NCBI RefSeq assembly: GCF_013283785.1
Contig: NZ_JABCPZ010000052.1
Location: 1-52,525, forward strand
From: Nonomuraea antri
Lineage (GTDB): Bacteria; Actinomycetota; Actinomycetes; Streptosporangiales; Streptosporangiaceae
Direction of reading: 5' to 3'
DNA length: 52,525 bases
How positions within the stretch are numbered: the first letter of the stretch is position 1; the number at the start of each line of letters is the position of its first letter. Both the position numbers and the translations under genes were made by a program. The notes beneath the pieces are model-generated. The model made no database searches and was not told where the DNA came from. It saw only the letters and a program-made list of their open reading frames with translations. Positions 34,387-42,727 of this stretch are shown here, piece after piece.

Positions 34387-34767
34387 ATGCGTCGATCTCT
34401 TTTCGTGGTCTGTGCTGCCATCGCATGTGTCCTGCCGTCCGCCTCTCCCGTCCATGCTGCGCCGAAGGAAAACGGACTCTTTCTGATGGTTTCTGGCAAG
34501 CAGGGGACCTGGCTCAGAGCGATCGGTATCTACTGCCCGGGCCGAGCCGATCAGCATCCGTACGGAAGCGTCGTTTGCGATCTGCTGGCGGACGTCAATG
34601 GCGACTTCGATCGACTCCCGGGGGATGCCCACCTCTGTACCAATGAGAAGGACCCGGTCACTGCGACTGCGACGGGTACATGGGGGAACCGGCGCATATC
34701 CTGGAAAAAGACCTTCTCAAACGCCTGTTTGCTCGACGAGGCAACTGCGCCCGTTTTTCGGTTCTGA
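34387..34767 (+). CDS. Secreted SSI-type subtilisin inhibitor
   Basis: A 126-aa secreted protease inhibitor of the Streptomyces subtilisin inhibitor family. A Sec signal (MRRSLFVVCAAIACVLPSAS, cleaved near AHAA-like VHAA) precedes the domain. Family features are YCPGRADQHPYGSVVCDLL, GDFDRL, the DPVTATATGTW strand and a TFSNACLL...VFRF ending; four cysteines (in YCP, VVCD, HLCT and NACL) suit two disulfides. The reactive-loop region before EKDPVT is LCTNEKDPV, and the P1 residue differs from the classical Met/Lys sites as far as I can align it. Start supported by GGAG 5 nt upstream. It stands alone, outside the neighbouring units. Confidence 0.85.
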   Translation: MRRSLFVVCAAIACVLPSASPVHAAPKENGLFLMVSGKQGTWLRAIGIYCPGRADQHPYGSVVCDLLADVNGDFDRLPGDAHLCTNEKDPVTATATGTWGNRRISWKKTFSNACLLDEATAPVFRF

Positions 34768-34785
34768 CGGGTTTCGGTACGTGTG

Positions 34786-34814
34786 AAGACTTTATAGAGA
34801 CCGATGAAAGTCTT
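34786..34814 (+). terminator. Hairpin after the SSI-type gene
   Basis: AAGACTTT (34786-34793) and AAAGTCTT (34807-34814) are perfect inverted copies with a 13-nt loop, 18 nt after the stop codon. There is no T-tract after it, so it may be a weak terminator or processing site. Confidence 0.45.
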
Positions 34815-34904
34815 GGCGTGGCCGGCTTCATATCCATGATCAAGAAGGGGTAGGGAGGCTGATAGACAGGTGGTGATCTAAACGTCTCTTGTGGAGGGTG
34901 CCCG

Positions 34905-36656
34905 ATGACTCGGCAGAATTCTCCCACGAGAGATAAAAGTGGATATGTGCGTTCCCTGGCCTATTGCCCTCTTTTGGCTGCCGTTGCAGCTGGCGTCTTC
35001 CTAGGTAGTGGGTCGCAGGCGAGTACGGTCGTTGGGCGGCAATGCGCGGAAGTTCAAGGGCCCGGCCGAGAGATGTTCGACATCGATAAATGGTGCGCCG
35101 CGATCACCGATGACTTCCTGAGCGGGCGACCGATGGATGTGGTGGGTCGCTTGGAGGAGGCTCGTCGGCCCTCTGCTTCCTCAGCACGTCCACGCATCCG
35201 GACGAACACCTCACCTGTCAGACCTGACATTGCCGGCACCAGGACGGCACCGGCGCAGGAATCGCGACCGCAGGCGAGAGCAGGAGCGCGCAGGGGAGAG
35301 AGAGTGCGCCCGTCAAGCCGGCGGGAGGGGGACGCGGGGGCAGGCGACCGGAGGCAGGTCACACAGCCGCGACCCGGCCGGATCAGGGAGGCAGAGGGGA
35401 GCCGCCGGCACCGGCTCAAGGGGTACCGGCTTGCACTCGGGCGCTTGCTCCAACCGACCCCATCGGCGTCTTCCCCGACGGTCGTACGCTCGGTACTGCC
35501 GCCTGCCAAGCCGACCGGCGCCGTCGGTCTCCGGCCCAGCGCACCAGGCATGCATCCCACCGGGGAGCAAGCGGCTCATGGAGCCTGGCCGGCCCTGGGG
35601 GGAGCCGCAGTCTTCGCTCTGATGGTGATGCTGTTCACCGGACTGCTGATCCGCTGGGTGCGGGTGCGCATGGCGAGAAACAAGTCAGGTGCTGCCAGTT
35701 CTTCGGCCAGTACTGGTTTGCCTGGGGAGGCCGTGTTGACGGAGGCGTCGGTTGCCGCGGCGCCGGCTGGCTCGATCCGTGGGGATTCCGGCATGTGTGA
35801 GAAGGCAGGGGCGCTTTCGGTAGTCCTCGATTCGGACTGCGGGATCCGTCCCGAATCCATGGTGACGTCCCCTGTGTCCATTCGGCCCGAGCCATCCGTG
35901 CCGGCAGTGACAACGTCCTCACCGGGCTTGGCGAAGGTTCAAGTACTGGGGGCCATGCGGGTGACTGTGGCAGGCCAGGAGGTGTCGTTCGGTCGGTCGG
36001 AGGGGCGTGCCCTGTTCGCCTTGCTGGCCACGTCGCGGGAGGGGGAGCCGTCGAGCGCTGTGATCGATCGGCTGTGGCCGGGAGAGGAAGAGCGTGGTGC
36101 TCGCCGGTTGGAGACGGCGGTGCGGGATATCAACGGCTCCATGCGTCAGGCGACCGGGCTTGGGGCAGATGTGAAGTTCGTGGTGAAGGCGGGGCAGCGA
36201 CGGCGGTTGCCGGCGGCCTACTTCGATGTCGACTGGTGGCGGTTCGAAGAAGCGTACGACCACGCCAACCGCGTCAGCGATGAAGCAGGCCGACGGGAGG
36301 CGCTGCGGCAGATGCTCGATCTGTATCGAGGCCCTCTTCTCGCCGACCGCGACGAGGAATGGTGTCTCCAACTGCGTCAGGCTGCTGTTACCCAAGCGGC
36401 GCGGGCGGCGGCACGGCTGGCTGAGTTGGAGCGCAAAGATGATCCCGACCGCGCTCTGCAGACTCTGACATGGGCAGTGGAACGCGTCGATCCCTACAAC
36501 GAGCTGTTGTGGTGCCAGATGATGACCATCCAAGGCGAGCTGGGAAAGCTGCCCGCGGTGGAGTGGACGTTCCGACAGCTCACCGAGCAGCTGGCGGAGA
36601 TCGACGCGAAACCTGGCCCCCAGGCGCGCCGTACGTACCAGTCCTTTCTGGGGTGA
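34905..36656 (+). CDS. Membrane-anchored BTAD-domain protein
   Basis: A 583-aa protein. A first hydrophobic segment is at about 18-37. A long Pro/Arg/Ser-rich loop follows, then a second helix at about 227-252 (ALGGAAVFALMVMLFTGLLI) with a basic inner flank. The C-terminal 240 residues, inside the cell, hold an OmpR/SARP-like winged-helix start (VQVLGAMRVTVAGQEVSFGRSEGRALFALLA...IDRLWPGEE) and a bacterial transcriptional activation (BTAD) domain. So a SARP-like module is tied to the membrane. Related LysM-BTAD proteins occur in actinomycete transfer loci; no LysM is evident here. ATG 34905 has GGAGGG upstream. It may sense the envelope or act without binding DNA. Confidence 0.78.
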   Translation: MTRQNSPTRDKSGYVRSLAYCPLLAAVAAGVFLGSGSQASTVVGRQCAEVQGPGREMFDIDKWCAAITDDFLSGRPMDVVGRLEEARRPSASSARPRIRTNTSPVRPDIAGTRTAPAQESRPQARAGARRGERVRPSSRREGDAGAGDRRQVTQPRPGRIREAEGSRRHRLKGYRLALGRLLQPTPSASSPTVVRSVLPPAKPTGAVGLRPSAPGMHPTGEQAAHGAWPALGGAAVFALMVMLFTGLLIRWVRVRMARNKSGAASSSASTGLPGEAVLTEASVAAAPAGSIRGDSGMCEKAGALSVVLDSDCGIRPESMVTSPVSIRPEPSVPAVTTSSPGLAKVQVLGAMRVTVAGQEVSFGRSEGRALFALLATSREGEPSSAVIDRLWPGEEERGARRLETAVRDINGSMRQATGLGADVKFVVKAGQRRRLPAAYFDVDWWRFEEAYDHANRVSDEAGRREALRQMLDLYRGPLLADRDEEWCLQLRQAAVTQAARAAARLAELERKDDPDRALQTLTWAVERVDPYNELLWCQMMTIQGELGKLPAVEWTFRQLTEQLAEIDAKPGPQARRTYQSFLG

Positions 36657-36689
36657 CTGCGAAGAATCCGGGAGTCTGATCGGGCCTCG

Positions 36690-37082
36690 TCAACGCTGTC
36701 CCCGAAGGAGAAGGCGCTGACTCGGCGGTGGATAGGTGCCCAGCGTCTCAGAGGAGATGAGGCGTACGGGGGCAGTGCCGTAGATGGCAGCAAGCAGGAT
36801 CAGGGCGTGGGCCGGCGGGCGTCGTCCGGCCTTTGGCCAGTTCTCGTAGTCGTAGAGACGTGCCTCGCGCAGGGTGGCGGTGTTGGTCGGGTCGAGGGCG
36901 GCGTAGGCGGCGATGACCTGACCGGCGGTGAGCCCGGCGACGTAGCGGTAGAGCCGTAGTGGGCTGGCCGGATGGTCGAGGCTGAGGATGACGGCGATCT
37001 GGTCGACGGTGAAGCCGTGTCCGCGCAGCAGGCGGCTGCGTCGGCGGCAGTCCAGGAGGGCTTGGTAGCCGGTGCCCGACAT
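36690..37082 (-). CDS. Small HTH-like protein
   Basis: A 130-aa basic protein. Residues about 10-80 look like a helix-turn-helix (LLRGHGFTVDQIAVILSLDHPASPLRLYRYVAGL), and the later YENWPKAGRRPPAHALILLAAIYGT resembles the end of the DNA-binding half of actinomycete XRE proteins, without a TPR part. No membrane segment. GGAG lies 7-8 nt before ATG 37082. It converges on the BTAD gene and diverges from the HATPase gene. Probably a small regulator; the target is unknown. Confidence 0.65.
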   Translation of the reverse strand: MSGTGYQALLDCRRRSRLLRGHGFTVDQIAVILSLDHPASPLRLYRYVAGLTAGQVIAAYAALDPTNTATLREARLYDYENWPKAGRRPPAHALILLAAIYGTAPVRLISSETLGTYPPPSQRLLLRGQR

Positions 37083-37128
37083 GGTGTTCTCCGTTCGGCA
37101 CGTGGGCGTTGGGTGGGTGGAAGGTAGG

Positions 37129-37146
37129 GCCCCTCGGATGAGGGGC
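37129..37146. promoter_or_regulatory. 7-bp perfect hairpin/dyad upstream of the small HTH gene
   Basis: GCCCCTC-GGAT-GAGGGGC forms a perfect stem, 47 bp upstream of ATG 37082, between divergent genes. It could be an operator of the HTH protein or a leader hairpin. Confidence 0.35.
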
Positions 37147-37324
37147 TCAAGCTGCTGGTTGGGGTGATCGACAAGGCCGGGCGGGATGACGTAGCGGGGT
37201 TATCGCAGGTCGTCAGCGCTGGCGGGGGCGAGGGGCGGTGGGGATGTGATTCGGGCACGGAGGTGGGTGATGGTGCTGGCCGCTCCTGGATGGACCAGGG
37301 CTGTGTCGCGGAGGTGACCGGCGG

Positions 37325-38161
37325 ATGAATCAGCACCACAAGCAGCAGGCGCAGGATCAGCAGGTGTACGGCGGAAGCGATCGCGGTCTCTCCGCGTATG
37401 GGCAAGTGGGCGAGGAAGGCGGCGGTTGGCGTCGAGCGGAAGGCTTTCCTGAGCTTCAGCCGGGCCCTGTGCTGGCTGCTGCTCGCCGCGGGCAGGGGTG
37501 GGAGGGGATGTGGCGGCGGGCGTTCATCGGCCGAGCGGATCAGGCGGCTCCCGCCCGTCGTCTGGTGAGGTTGCTGCTGGACGACACGGGGTGCGCGGAG
37601 GACGCCGAGTGGGTGGCGGCGGAACTCATCAGCAACGCGCTGCTGCACAGCCGTTCGGGTGAGGCCGGGGGCCTGTTCGTGGTGGAGGTGGCGCGTACGG
37701 CGGAGCGGGTGCGGCTGTCCGTCTACGACCTGGGCGGTGGGGTGGTGCCGGACTTCGGCCGGGCGATCGAGGCGGCCCGGGAGCGCCCGGGACAACGGGA
37801 GGGCGGATATGGGCTGCTGGGCGTGGCCGAGCTGGCGGCTCGGGTAGGGGTGAGCGGGGACCGGATCAACGGGCACGCGGTGTGGGCGGAGTTCCATCTT
37901 GTGCCAACCGGCCCGGGATCCCTTTCGCAGCTGAGCGAGCAGAAGGCGCTACCGGCTCGCACGGCCGTCGGCCCTGCGCACCATGAGCAGAGCGTGCTCC
38001 GGTTGGGGGCCGATGAGTCGTCGGACGGGTCGCGAGATGAGTTGCCCGAGGCTGCGACCAAATGGCTGCCCCAGGATGTCGCGCGCGCCCGCTGGGGGCA
38101 GGACGGAGGGCAGGACGGAGGTGGTCTGGACCCTTCGCTGCCGGCGCAGGAGGCGTCGTGA
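37325..38161 (+). CDS. ATP-binding HATPase_c (RsbW/SpoIIAB-like) protein
   Basis: A 278-aa protein with a GHKL ATPase domain at about 65-200: N box AELISNALLHS, G1-like DLGGGVVPDF, and G2-like GGYGLLGVAELA. These match anti-sigma-factor kinase-like proteins abundant in actinomycetes. Both ends are polar and disordered. In such proteins ATP binding controls a partner (sigma factor or anti-anti-sigma); no sigma factor is in the window. ATG 37325 has GGAGGTGA 6-7 nt upstream, an unusually strong site. Its stop overlaps the GTG of the next gene. Confidence 0.8.
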   Translation: MNQHHKQQAQDQQVYGGSDRGLSAYGQVGEEGGGWRRAEGFPELQPGPVLAAARRGQGWEGMWRRAFIGRADQAAPARRLVRLLLDDTGCAEDAEWVAAELISNALLHSRSGEAGGLFVVEVARTAERVRLSVYDLGGGVVPDFGRAIEAARERPGQREGGYGLLGVAELAARVGVSGDRINGHAVWAEFHLVPTGPGSLSQLSEQKALPARTAVGPAHHEQSVLRLGADESSDGSRDELPEAATKWLPQDVARARWGQDGGQDGGGLDPSLPAQEAS

Positions 38162-38664
38162 GTGAGGGAGCGGACCAGGTGTCCGCGTTCGGCTGGGAGC
38201 CGTGGGCCCGGAGGGAACTTCAGCGACTGCGCCAGGACTTCCCGGGTTGGGGATTTCTGGTGCTGCACTACCGGTGGACGGCTCTGCGCGGCAAGCAGAC
38301 GCTCGTCACCGCATCCGGGCCCGACGCGTTGCGGACGGCCTTGCCCGCTCCTGCCAGCGGAGGGAAACGGTCCGAACGCGTCAGCACCGTGGTAAGGCCG
38401 AGCGTTGATCAGAGGCAGGTGTCGATGGAGGCTCCCAGGTCGGCCGACGTGGGCCCGAGCGGCCCTGTTGCGGCCGATACGGGCGGGGCACGGCTGTTGC
38501 CCGCGTGCCGGACGGGGACCGGCACGCGGGCCATTGATGGCGTCCCGGTGAGGGATGCGGGCTGGTGGCCGCTGCGCTTGCTGTGGTCGCGACGTCATCC
38601 CCATGCACCCGGCGAGCGCCTCCATGGGCGCCACCAGCAACGAAGGCGTGCCCGGCTCCGCTAA
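38158..38664 (+). CDS. Hypothetical protein coupled to the HATPase gene
   Basis: A 168-aa protein I do not recognise. GTG 38158 overlaps the HATPase stop by 4 bp (GTGA) and has AGGAGG upstream. The first 65 residues (FGWEPWARRELQRLRQDFPGWGFLVLHYRWTALRGKQTLVTA) look folded; the rest is low in complexity, so the 3' half may have drifted or may be a linker. Tight coupling suggests it acts with the HATPase. Function unknown. Confidence 0.6.
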   Translation: MSEGADQVSAFGWEPWARRELQRLRQDFPGWGFLVLHYRWTALRGKQTLVTASGPDALRTALPAPASGGKRSERVSTVVRPSVDQRQVSMEAPRSADVGPSGPVAADTGGARLLPACRTGTGTRAIDGVPVRDAGWWPLRLLWSRRHPHAPGERLHGRHQQRRRARLR

Positions 38665-38707
38665 GGAACCGCCGTCGCCGTCGCTGCCCATTGTTCAGCT
38701 GATAGGG

Positions 38708-38765
38708 GTGTTGCGCTCGCTGAGCAAGGTCAGCAGATGGGGCGTGAATCGGTGTTGCGCTCGCT
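38708..38765 (+). repeat. 14-bp direct repeat
   Basis: GTGTTGCGCTCGCT is present at 38708-38721 and again at 38752-38765, 44 bp apart start to start (about four helical turns). It lies in the gene-poor stretch. Two copies are too few to call iterons. Confidence 0.55.
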
Positions 38766-38812
38766 ATTTCCTTTTCCTGTCGCAGCCGGTGTTGCTGCTG
38801 AGGGCGACTCGC

Positions 38813-38887
38813 CGAGCGATCCTCGTTTTTGCAGGTCAGGCCGGTATCGATCGATGCGGTGGCCGCCCCGACTCGCCTAAGGGCGAG
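38813..38887 (+). terminator. Weak terminator-like hairpins
   Basis: CGAG-CGATC-CTCG followed by TTTTT (38813-38830) is a short intrinsic terminator-like element about 150 nt after the gene ending at 38664. A second hairpin, CTCGCC-TAAG-GGCGAG (38872-38887), follows. Confidence 0.35.
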
Positions 38888-39893
38888 ACATGAATATGGG
38901 GGCGGCCCCGTGGGCAGGCGCTGGGAGTTGCCTTGCCGTTTCGCGGTGTCTGCTCGTCATGCTCCGGGAGCCGACCGGGTTGTCGGTTCTTGGTCAGCCG
39001 GATGCCGGCTTTGCCGACCCCGCTCGTGATGGCTGAGCAGAATGTTCGTCTGGAGCGGGTGGTCAGTGGTGGCGGCATGTGCGGCCCCGGCCGCCTGGTA
39101 GACGAGCCGGGGTCCGACGGCGGTGCGGCGTGTCAGCTGACAGCGGGGGCGCGGGCCGGATGGTCATGGTGTACGTGTCGCGGCGTCCGTGCCGCGCTGC
39201 CCCGCGCGTGCGCGGCTATCAGGGCCGCCACGGCGGCGGGCGGGGTGTGCGCGGGCATCGGGGCACGCGGGGCGCTGTCGGTGGCGTGAGGGCCGTCAGG
39301 GGTAAGCAGTCCCTTCGATGATCAGGGTGACCGTGGGTGGACCGGTAGGGCCGGCTGAACGCTTGCCTGTCGGTCGCATGGCCCTGGGCCATCAGTGGAA
39401 ACCGTGTTTGGTCAGGGGGGTGAGTGATCACGGCGTCGGTTCCGTTCAGGGACTATCTGGGGCTGTAGGCCGACACCCCGTATGTGTGGTCAGCGGTCAT
39501 GAGGATGTCGTCGTTCTCGGTAATCACGAGTCGTATCAGAAGGGCTTCCTTTCGTTGTGATTTCCGGGTGGCGTCGCCCTTGTCCAGTAGGGAGATGTCT
39601 ATTAACCAGAAGCTTCCACCTGTGAAATGGACGTCGCGGCATCGTTTGCCGTCGTTCGGATGAATATTGGGCGACCCGCATTTTCGCCGCTTGTCAAGGG
39701 CTGGCGGCGACCTGCTTGCGAGATGTTTTCCCAGCTAGTTCGAGGCGTCGCTAGGTTAGCCTCTCCAGCCGTTGCGGTGAGGAAAAATATTCCGCGTTCG
39801 CTTGCGATGGCCAACAATGCGAGACATGGTCGAGCTCCAAACGAAACACCGGCCCGAATGTGAGGTCGGAACACGCGGAAAGGGAGCGCGTCA

Positions 39894-41069
39894 ATGGCCA
39901 TTCAATCACTCGAAATTCCCGCCACGGAACCTAACTCCGATGGTGTTTCAGACGTGAGGGGAATCGAACGCCACACGGGCCTGGACGTCCCCGACGGACC
40001 GTCCACGGGTGAGGCCATGGCCGACGGGTCGAACGCCCGCCAGGAGGCGGTGTGGGCGGCGCTGGCGGTGAACGCAGGGGCGTCCGCCACGGTGATCGGT
40101 ACGGCGGCGGGAATGAGCCGCGTGGCGGCGAGCAAGATCCTCAACCAGCTCGAAGCAGAGGGCCGGGCCAGGCGCGAGGCGGGCGGCCGTGACGGTCAGG
40201 GGCGCGGGCGGACCCCTGACCAGTGGTACCCCGTCACCGCTGACCCGGTAGACGCGGATGACACGGACAGCCTGCCCGTCTCGGCCTCGGACCAGGCGCC
40301 GGACGTCACCGGTCTTCCCGAGACGGACAGGGACGGCGATTCGGCCGCCTCTGACGAGCCGGTGGAGGAGATGGGAGACGGCATTGCCGGACTAGACAAG
40401 GAGCCGGACGGGGAGGTGGCTCTCGCGCAGATCGCATCGCCGGACGGGGAGAGCTCCGACGCCGGGCCTTCGAGTTCTGACGCGCCCAGCCAGGCCGCAG
40501 AGGAACCCGAGGTCGACTCCTCCCCGACCGTTGTGGGCAATGCCGACGAGAAGACGGGCGACGAGAGCGCGGGCGAGCCGGACGCGGAGCCGGTGGTCGT
40601 ACCCGAAGCGGATTCAGCACGTGCTCAGGCACGGGCCGAGCTGATCGAGCTCGCGGATCTGATCATGGGAGCTGCTTCCGCAATGGACGGCGACGAGGAC
40701 GCGGTGCTGGCCCTGGGCCGGTTGGAGATGGCCATGGCCAAGGCACCTCAAGCACACCGCACTGCCCGCGCTGTCCTGACCGGCATCGACCCCGCGCCCG
40801 CCCGGAGCGGATCGGGTCGCACCGGCACCCGTAGCGGAGGAACCGCCGGGGCGGTGCGGCACGGCGGCCTGCGGGATCGGGTGCTGAACCACCTGACCGA
40901 GCACCCGGGAAAGGACTTCACCCCGTACGAGATCGGGCGGGTACTGGACGCCTCGTCTGGGGCGGTGGCCAACGCCCTCGACCGCCTGGTCAGCCTCGGT
41001 CAGGCCGAGCTGACTTGCGAGCGCCCCCGCCGTTTCGCTCTCGCCGACAGCGCGACTTCCGGCGACTGA
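39894..41069 (+). CDS. Double winged-helix protein with acidic linker
   Basis: A 391-aa protein. Residues about 45-115 form a first MarR/GntR-like winged helix (ARQEAVWAALAVNAGASATVIGTAAGMSRVAASKILNQL), and about 322-388 a second (LRDRVLNHLTEHPGKDFTPYEIGRVLDASSGAVANAL). Between them, residues about 120-245 are a long Asp/Glu/Ser-rich linker, likely disordered, then a short helical part. Two DNA-binding ends on a flexible acidic tether suggest DNA bridging or element maintenance rather than a simple repressor. ATG 39894 has AAAGGGAG upstream. A strong hairpin follows the stop. Confidence 0.78.
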   Translation: MAIQSLEIPATEPNSDGVSDVRGIERHTGLDVPDGPSTGEAMADGSNARQEAVWAALAVNAGASATVIGTAAGMSRVAASKILNQLEAEGRARREAGGRDGQGRGRTPDQWYPVTADPVDADDTDSLPVSASDQAPDVTGLPETDRDGDSAASDEPVEEMGDGIAGLDKEPDGEVALAQIASPDGESSDAGPSSSDAPSQAAEEPEVDSSPTVVGNADEKTGDESAGEPDAEPVVVPEADSARAQARAELIELADLIMGAASAMDGDEDAVLALGRLEMAMAKAPQAHRTARAVLTGIDPAPARSGSGRTGTRSGGTAGAVRHGGLRDRVLNHLTEHPGKDFTPYEIGRVLDASSGAVANALDRLVSLGQAELTCERPRRFALADSATSGD

Positions 41070-41073
41070 GCCC

Positions 41074-41114
41074 CTGGTGTGGGTGGGGCGCTTCTCCGGC
41101 CCCGCCCACACCAG
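41074..41114 (+). terminator. Strong 16-bp hairpin terminator
   Basis: CTGGTGTGGGTGGGGC (41074-41089) pairs with GCCCCGCCCACACCAG (41099-41114), with one T-G wobble and a 9-nt loop. It starts 5 nt after the stop of the winged-helix gene. No T-tract, as is common for hairpin terminators in high-GC actinomycetes. Confidence 0.75.
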
Positions 41115-41219
41115 CCGGGGCGGTCACCACTACGGGTCGTGCGTCTCGCGCGAGCTTGCCCCGCCCCATCACCCGTTCCTTCACACCCGTTTCACCACCT
41201 GCCTTGGGAGGCACCTGTC

Positions 41220-42224
41220 ATGGCTCACGAGATCGAGATCTTCAACGACGGTTCTGCGGGGTTCGCCGCCGCCGGACGGCCCGGCTGGCACCGGCTCGGC
41301 TACACCGCGCCAGGCCCGATGACGGCCGAGGAATTGCTCACCAACGCCCAGCTCGCCGGGTGGAACGTCCGCAAGGTCCCGGTCGGCACCGTCACCGACC
41401 CCGACACCGGCCAGCCCATCACCTCCGACGAGGACTTCATGATCGTGCGTACCAATCCGGTCTCCGGTCAGCCCGAACGTCTCGGCATGGTGGGCAAGGA
41501 CTACAAGATCGTGCAGAACGAGGAGGTCGCCGACTTCCTGCAGACCCTGGTCGACGAGTCCGGTGCGATCTTCGACACCGGCGGCTCGCTGAACGGCGGG
41601 CGACGGGTGTTCGTCACCATGCGCCTGCCCGAGCCGCTCATGGTGGGCGGTCACGACCGGCTCGACCTGTATCTGGCGGCATTCTCCCGGCATGACGGAT
41701 GGGGCGCGTTCACCACGGTCGCAACTCCGGTGCGGGTGGTGTGTGCGAACACCGAACGCGCCGCGCTGCGCAACCACGCCTCCATGTTCAAGGTCCGCCA
41801 CACCGGCCATATCGCGGGACGGATCACAGAGGCGCGCGAGGCGCTGCGGCTGACCTGGCGGCATGGCGAGGCGTTCGCCGCCGAGGCCGAGAAGTTGCTG
41901 GCGATGCCGATGGACGTCAAGGAGTTCCGCCAGTTCGCCCACACCCTGCACCCGCTGGCCCCGGAGGCCAAGGAGCTCACCCGCAAAACACACGACCTGG
42001 CGATGCGCGAGCTGGAGTGGCTTTTCACCACCGCGCCCACCCAGGAGCCCATCCGAAACACCCGCTGGGCCGCCTACAACGCCGTCACCGAGCGGCTCGA
42101 CCACCGCAGCCCGGTGATCGGCAAGCGCGAGGCCGCCGTAGTACGGGCCGAGCGCGCCCTTCTCAGCGACCACGACAACACCAAGACCAAGATCCGCGCG
42201 TTCAAGCTGCTCGCCACCGCCTGA
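41220..42224 (+). CDS. DUF932 phage/plasmid-like protein
   Basis: A 334-aa protein of the DUF932 (phage/plasmid-like, TIGR03299) family. Typical features are the start MAHEIEIFNDGSAGFAAAG, GRPGWHRLGY, the NPVSGQPERLGMVGKDYKIVQNEE segment and a VVCANTERAALRN stretch. The family is spread on phages and plasmids and resembles one branch of SSAP-like proteins only loosely; its biochemical role is not settled. ATG 41220 is set by GGGAGG 8 nt upstream; the frame is open from 41079 across the terminator. A second strong hairpin follows the stop, so it is a monocistronic unit. Confidence 0.82.
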   Translation: MAHEIEIFNDGSAGFAAAGRPGWHRLGYTAPGPMTAEELLTNAQLAGWNVRKVPVGTVTDPDTGQPITSDEDFMIVRTNPVSGQPERLGMVGKDYKIVQNEEVADFLQTLVDESGAIFDTGGSLNGGRRVFVTMRLPEPLMVGGHDRLDLYLAAFSRHDGWGAFTTVATPVRVVCANTERAALRNHASMFKVRHTGHIAGRITEAREALRLTWRHGEAFAAEAEKLLAMPMDVKEFRQFAHTLHPLAPEAKELTRKTHDLAMRELEWLFTTAPTQEPIRNTRWAAYNAVTERLDHRSPVIGKREAAVVRAERALLSDHDNTKTKIRAFKLLATA

Positions 42225-42239
42225 ACCACCGCCGACACA

Positions 42240-42267
42240 GGTACGGCCCGCACCTCAGGGCCGTACC
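42240..42267 (+). terminator. Perfect 10-bp hairpin terminator
   Basis: GGTACGGCCC (42240-42249) and GGGCCGTACC (42258-42267) form a perfect stem with an 8-nt loop, 15 nt after the DUF932 stop. Confidence 0.75.
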
Positions 42268-42306
42268 GTGCCTGGCATCTCCACCTCGTTCACGAAGGAG
42301 AAGACC

Positions 42307-42705
42307 ATGGGACAGCTCGAAACGCTGGCCACCACCCACCACACACGAGCAGTACTCGAGTGGTGCGAGGCGGCCGACACCCTCGCCAATGGCGCAGAAA
42401 ACTGTACGGCGGCGCACTCCGAAGACCTCGCCCGCCTCGCCGTCGCCCAGGCCGTCTACGGCTGGTGGCAGCAGGTCATGGACCTGATCAACGGCGACGA
42501 CCTCGATGGCGGCGAGGCCATCATGCGCATCCGTCGCCAGGCCGAGCGGCGGCTGGTCACCGGCAGCCCGGTGTTGTACGGAGACCTGTTCGGCCAGGCC
42601 ATGCTCCAGGCCCGCCGCCAGGCCGCCCAGCAGTTCCTACTGGACACCCAATCCCTGGCCGACGCGCTGAACCTCTGCCCTGATCGCAGGCAAGTGCAGC
42701 CCTGA
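42307..42705 (+). CDS. Small helical protein, first of three related genes
   Basis: A 132-aa, mostly helical protein. ATG 42307 has AAGGAG 6 nt upstream. A shared pattern, AVYGWWQQVMDLI...AIMRIRRQAERRLVTGSPVLYGDLFGQAMLQARRQAAQQFLLDTQ, recurs in the next two genes, so I call them paralogues. No membrane helix, signal or catalytic motif. It begins a three-gene unit with 22-bp spacing to the next. Function unknown; such families are common around actinomycete mobile-element transfer genes. Confidence 0.65.
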   Translation: MGQLETLATTHHTRAVLEWCEAADTLANGAENCTAAHSEDLARLAVAQAVYGWWQQVMDLINGDDLDGGEAIMRIRRQAERRLVTGSPVLYGDLFGQAMLQARRQAAQQFLLDTQSLADALNLCPDRRQVQP

Positions 42706-42727
42706 CCCCACCACGGAAAGGATCACG

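Larger units (their letters stand above)
38665..39893. other. 1.2-kb stretch without a supported gene
   Basis: Several short open frames exist on both strands (for example 38933-39289 and 39079-39321 plus), but none has both a ribosome site and a protein-like composition. It contains a 14-bp direct repeat (38708-38765), weak hairpins near 38800-38890, and AT-richer DNA at 39590-39890 just upstream of the winged-helix gene. In a mobile element such a region could hold an origin of transfer or replication, but I see no nick-site motif. Confidence 0.4.

Noticed and set aside
38836..39321. Overlapping short frames on both strands
   Set aside because: No ribosome sites, strongly biased composition and no recognisable features; noted as a gene-free region instead.
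39750..39772. Sequence resembling half of a DtxR/IdeR iron box (CTAGGTTAGCCT)
   Set aside because: Only about 12 of 19 positions match and the second half is lost; no iron-related gene is nearby.
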